Below are positions 5,390-7,544 of a DNA stretch of 7,544 bases, piece by piece (positions within the stretch are counted from its first letter, which is position 1; every line of letters begins with the position of its first letter). This DNA comes from Clostridia bacterium (lineage in GTDB: Bacteria; Bacillota; Clostridia; Oscillospirales; QAMX01). The stretch covers positions 1-7,544 of the forward strand of contig JAFYNU010000500.1 in the NCBI GenBank assembly GCA_017547975.1, given 5' to 3'. Made by a program: the position numbers and the translations under genes. The notes under the pieces were generated by a model that was not told the DNA's origin, searched no databases, and was given only the letters and a program-made list of their open reading frames with translations.

Positions 5390-7178
5390 ACCCATGAGAA
5401 AGGGCGGAATGGATAAGCCCGAAGAACCCAAGCGCACCCGTGCCAGCAAAAAGTATTTGCTGCTTCGCATGTGGAGCTATCTCTTCAAATATCGCGGACT
5501 GCTGGTTCTGGCTCTGATTCTGACCATTGTCAGTAATGTGCTGGCCCTGTGGGGTCCCAAGCTCTCGGGTCTTGCCATCGACGCCATCGGTATCGACCCC
5601 AACACGGTGAATTTCCCCCTGGTATTCTATTACTGCGGGTGGATGCTGGCCTTCTACGTGATTTCCGGGGTGCTTTCCTACCTGCTGTCGCTTGTCATGT
5701 TACAGCTTTCCCAGAAAACCGTGTACCAAATGCGTAAGGACGTGTTTGACAAGCTGGCGACCCTGCCGGTTTCCTACTTCGATCACAACCAAACCGGCGA
5801 TATCCTCAGCCGTATGCAATACGACATCAACACCGTCAATGCCTCCCTGTCCCATGACCTTTTGCAAATCGTCACCAGTATCGTGACGGTGGTGGGGTCT
5901 CTGGCTATGATGATCAGCATTTCCCCGGTATTGGTTTTGACCTTTGCGGTGACCATCCCGGCTACCTTCATCTTCACCCGCTATAAGACCAAGAAGGTCC
6001 GCCCCCTCTTCCGCAAGCGCTCTGCCAAGCTTGGCGAAATGAACGGATACGCCGAGGAAATCCTTTCCGGCCAAAAGACCATCAAGGCCTACAACCGGGA
6101 GGAGGTCATGATCGGCCGCTACCAGGTGAAAAATGAAGAAGCCGCCGAAGCCTATTACCAGGCAGAATACTACGGCTCCCTCATCGGTCCCTCGGTGAAC
6201 TTCATCAACAACCTCTCCCTGGCATTTGTCAGCGTTTTCGGTGCGGTGCTCTTCCTTTACGGAAAGATCAGCATCGGTAATATTTCCTCCTTCGTGCTCT
6301 ATTCCCGAAAATTCTCGGGGCCCATCAACGAATTCGCCAACATCATGAACGAACTGCAATCGGCATTCTCGGCGGCGGAGCGCGTCTTCCGCCTGATCGA
6401 CGAGGATCCCGAAACCCCCGACCGGGCGGGCGCCATCGACCTGGGGGATCCCAGGGGTGAGGTGGAAATGCAGAACATCCACTTTGGCTATTCGGACGAT
6501 AAGATCATCATTCACGATCTGTCCATGAAGGCCGAGGCGGGCAAGCTGATTGCCATCGTGGGTCACACCGGGGCGGGAAAAACCACCCTGATCAACCTTC
6601 TGATGCGCTTCTACGACCCCCAAAGCGGTACCATCCGGGTGGATGGACAGGATATCATGGGCATCACCCGCAAATCCCTGCGGCTGGCGTACACCATGGT
6701 GCTCCAGGAAACCTGGCTTTTCAGCGGTACCATTGCGGAAAACATTGCCTATTCCAGAAGCGATGCCACCCAGGAAGAAATTGAGGAAGCGGCCAAAACC
6801 GCTATGATCCACGACTATATCATGTCCCTGCCCCAGGGCTACGACACCATGATCAACGAGGACGGCCTCAATATTTCCAAGGGACAAAAGCAGCTTCTCA
6901 CCATTGCCCGTGCCATGCTGGCCCGCGCCAACATGCTCATTCTGGACGAGGCCACCAGCAACGTGGATACCCAGACTGAAATGAAGATCCAGGCCGCCAT
7001 GTACAAGCTCATGGAGGGCAAGACCAGCTTCGTCATTGCCCACCGGCTTTCCACCATCAAAAACGCCGACCTGATTCTGGTGGTGGATGGGGGAGACATT
7101 GTGGAAAAGGGCACCCACGCCGAGCTTCTGGCTTCCGGCGGCTATTATGCCAAACTTTACGCTTCCCAGTTTGAATAA
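5382..7178 (+). CDS. ABC exporter half-transporter, catalytic partner subunit
   Basis: This 598-residue protein has a short basic cytoplasmic leader (about 1-35), a six-helix membrane domain (to about 310) and an ATPase domain. Motifs are Walker A GHTGAGKTT (394-402), Q442, Walker B LILDEATSNVD with catalytic E523, and H554 in IAHRLST. The signature is degenerate, ISKGQ (498-502), where LSGGQ is usual. Its Walker A/B should pair with the normal signature of the upstream subunit, making the one hydrolytic site of the dimer. ATG 5382 is preferred: GGAG (5369-5372) is 9 bases away, while the in-frame ATG at 5373 directly abuts it and an earlier one at 5334 lies deep inside the first gene. The 8-base overlap with the upstream gene suggests translational coupling and equal amounts of both subunits. 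The operon ends here at a terminator. Confidence 0.9.
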   Translation: MREPMRKGGMDKPEEPKRTRASKKYLLLRMWSYLFKYRGLLVLALILTIVSNVLALWGPKLSGLAIDAIGIDPNTVNFPLVFYYCGWMLAFYVISGVLSYLLSLVMLQLSQKTVYQMRKDVFDKLATLPVSYFDHNQTGDILSRMQYDINTVNASLSHDLLQIVTSIVTVVGSLAMMISISPVLVLTFAVTIPATFIFTRYKTKKVRPLFRKRSAKLGEMNGYAEEILSGQKTIKAYNREEVMIGRYQVKNEEAAEAYYQAEYYGSLIGPSVNFINNLSLAFVSVFGAVLFLYGKISIGNISSFVLYSRKFSGPINEFANIMNELQSAFSAAERVFRLIDEDPETPDRAGAIDLGDPRGEVEMQNIHFGYSDDKIIIHDLSMKAEAGKLIAIVGHTGAGKTTLINLLMRFYDPQSGTIRVDGQDIMGITRKSLRLAYTMVLQETWLFSGTIAENIAYSRSDATQEEIEEAAKTAMIHDYIMSLPQGYDTMINEDGLNISKGQKQLLTIARAMLARANMLILDEATSNVDTQTEMKIQAAMYKLMEGKTSFVIAHRLSTIKNADLILVVDGGDIVEKGTHAELLASGGYYAKLYASQFE

Positions 7179-7189
7179 GGTCACGCACA

Positions 7190-7222
7190 ATGCCCCTGCC
7201 GATTGCCGGCGGGGGCATTTTT
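7190..7222 (+). terminator. Terminator of the marR-ABC operon
   Basis: TGCCCCTGCCG (7191-7201) pairs with CGGCGGGGGCA (7207-7217), with one G-T pair and a 5-base loop, followed by five T. It begins 12 bases after the stop codon of the second ABC gene. Confidence 0.9.
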
Positions 7223-7255
7223 CGGGAAAGAATGGGGAAAATAGATAAATCGGCA

Positions 7256-7284
7256 TTGCATAACCTTGGAAAATATGATAGAAT
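7256..7284 (+). promoter_or_regulatory. Promoter of the family 2 glycosidase gene
   Basis: TTGCAT (7256-7261) and TAGAAT (7279-7284) have a 17-base spacer, and TG one base before the -10 box makes it an extended -10. The start would be near 7291, and GGAGGG (7301-7306) follows. No sugar-regulator operator stands out. Confidence 0.65.
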
Positions 7285-7313
7285 GAAACAAATACATCAT
7301 GGAGGGATGCATC

Positions 7314-7544
7314 ATGCGCCATTATGAAAATCCGGAGCTTTGCTCTGAAAAACGACTTCCGCAACGTTCTTATTATTTCCCTTACGATACAAAAGAAAAA
7401 GCCCTCAGCGGCAACCGGGAGGATTCTGCCTATTACTTCCTGCTGAACGGGGAATGGGATTTCAAATTCTACGCCCGTGACGTGGAGGAGGAAACCAATA
7501 TCACCGATTGGGATAAGATTCCCGTACCGTCCTGCTGGCAGCTT
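7314..7544 (+). CDS. Glycoside hydrolase family 2, beta-galactosidase-like (N-terminal part, cut by window edge)
   Basis: Only the first 77 residues are in the window, and the frame is open to the edge. They carry the N-terminal signature of family 2 beta-galactosidases: RSYYFPYDT (about 18-26), then YYFLLNGEWDFKFY (40-53), then WDKIPVPSCWQL (66-77), which starts the sugar-binding jelly-roll domain. Complete relatives run to about 1000 residues and hydrolyse terminal beta-galactosides in the cytoplasm; no signal peptide is present here. The active site lies outside the window, so beta-galactosidase versus another family 2 activity (beta-glucuronidase, beta-mannosidase) cannot be settled, although the motif wording favours galactosidase. 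The ATG at 7314 has GGAGGG (7301-7306) with 7-base spacing. The gene has its own promoter after the exporter terminator and is a separate transcription unit. Confidence 0.85.
   Translation, partial: MRHYENPELCSEKRLPQRSYYFPYDTKEKALSGNREDSAYYFLLNGEWDFKFYARDVEEETNITDWDKIPVPSCWQL

Noticed and set aside
3056..5470. An 804-codon open frame on the - strand across marR and the first ABC gene
   Set aside because: It is codon-aligned with the ABC gene and stays open because that gene uses no TTA, CTA or TCA codons. The translation is rich in His, Gly, Gln and Asp, shows no domain, and starts without a ribosome site. It also runs through the operon promoter.
5700..7364. A 554-codon open frame on the - strand across the second ABC gene
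   Set aside because: It has the same cause: it is in codon register with the ABC gene and ends at that gene's TTA codon at 5700-5702. It has no recognisable domain, and it crosses a terminator and the glycosidase promoter.

Overview
The window looks like chromosome of a Gram-positive Clostridia-type bacterium, most likely a gut-associated Oscillospirales or relative. This rests on GC-rich coding with AT-rich promoters, strong AGGAGG-type ribosome binding sites, sigma-A-like promoters with 17-base spacers, short intergenic gaps with T-tailed hairpin terminators, and the gene content: a MarR repressor with a paired ABC exporter, GtrA, a UlaG-like metallo-beta-lactamase-fold protein, a CLC transporter and the start of a family 2 glycosidase. 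The taxonomic call is an inference from style, not from a marker gene.

Layout. Bases 1-440 are clearly AT-richer than the rest. They hold a strong inverted repeat (7-30), a small XRE-type regulator (66-308, +) and a long hairpin terminator (368-415); this may be acquired DNA or the end of an accessory segment. From about 460 the sequence becomes GC-rich. A CLC-family anion transporter (462-1718, -) has features of the fluoride-type (CLC-F) branch. It is divergent from a UlaG-like hydrolase (1902-2510, +). That gene converges on a small GtrA membrane protein (2573-3022, -), and the two share a bidirectional terminator (2511-2570).

The main unit is divergent from gtrA: promoter TTGACA-17-TATACT (3102-3130), a three-copy 15-base operator array (3137-3181), a MarR regulator (3197-3637) and two ABC exporter half-transporters (3674-5389 and 5382-7178, overlapping by 8 bases), closed by a terminator (7190-7222). 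The two ABC subunits have complementary changes: the first has Asp in place of the catalytic Glu and Gln in place of the H-loop His, while the second has a degenerate signature (ISKGQ). This is the pattern of a heterodimeric exporter with one degenerate and one working ATP site. The likely logic is that MarR holds the operon off at the GTTGCAA repeats until a toxic compound releases it and the exporter is made.

The window ends inside a new gene with its own promoter (7256-7284) that encodes the N-terminus of a family 2 beta-galactosidase-like enzyme (7314 to the edge). I see no CRISPR array, tRNA, rRNA, transposase or integrase. Most of the window is ordinary; the points most worth a second look are the operator array, the CLC-F-like transporter and the AT-rich left edge.
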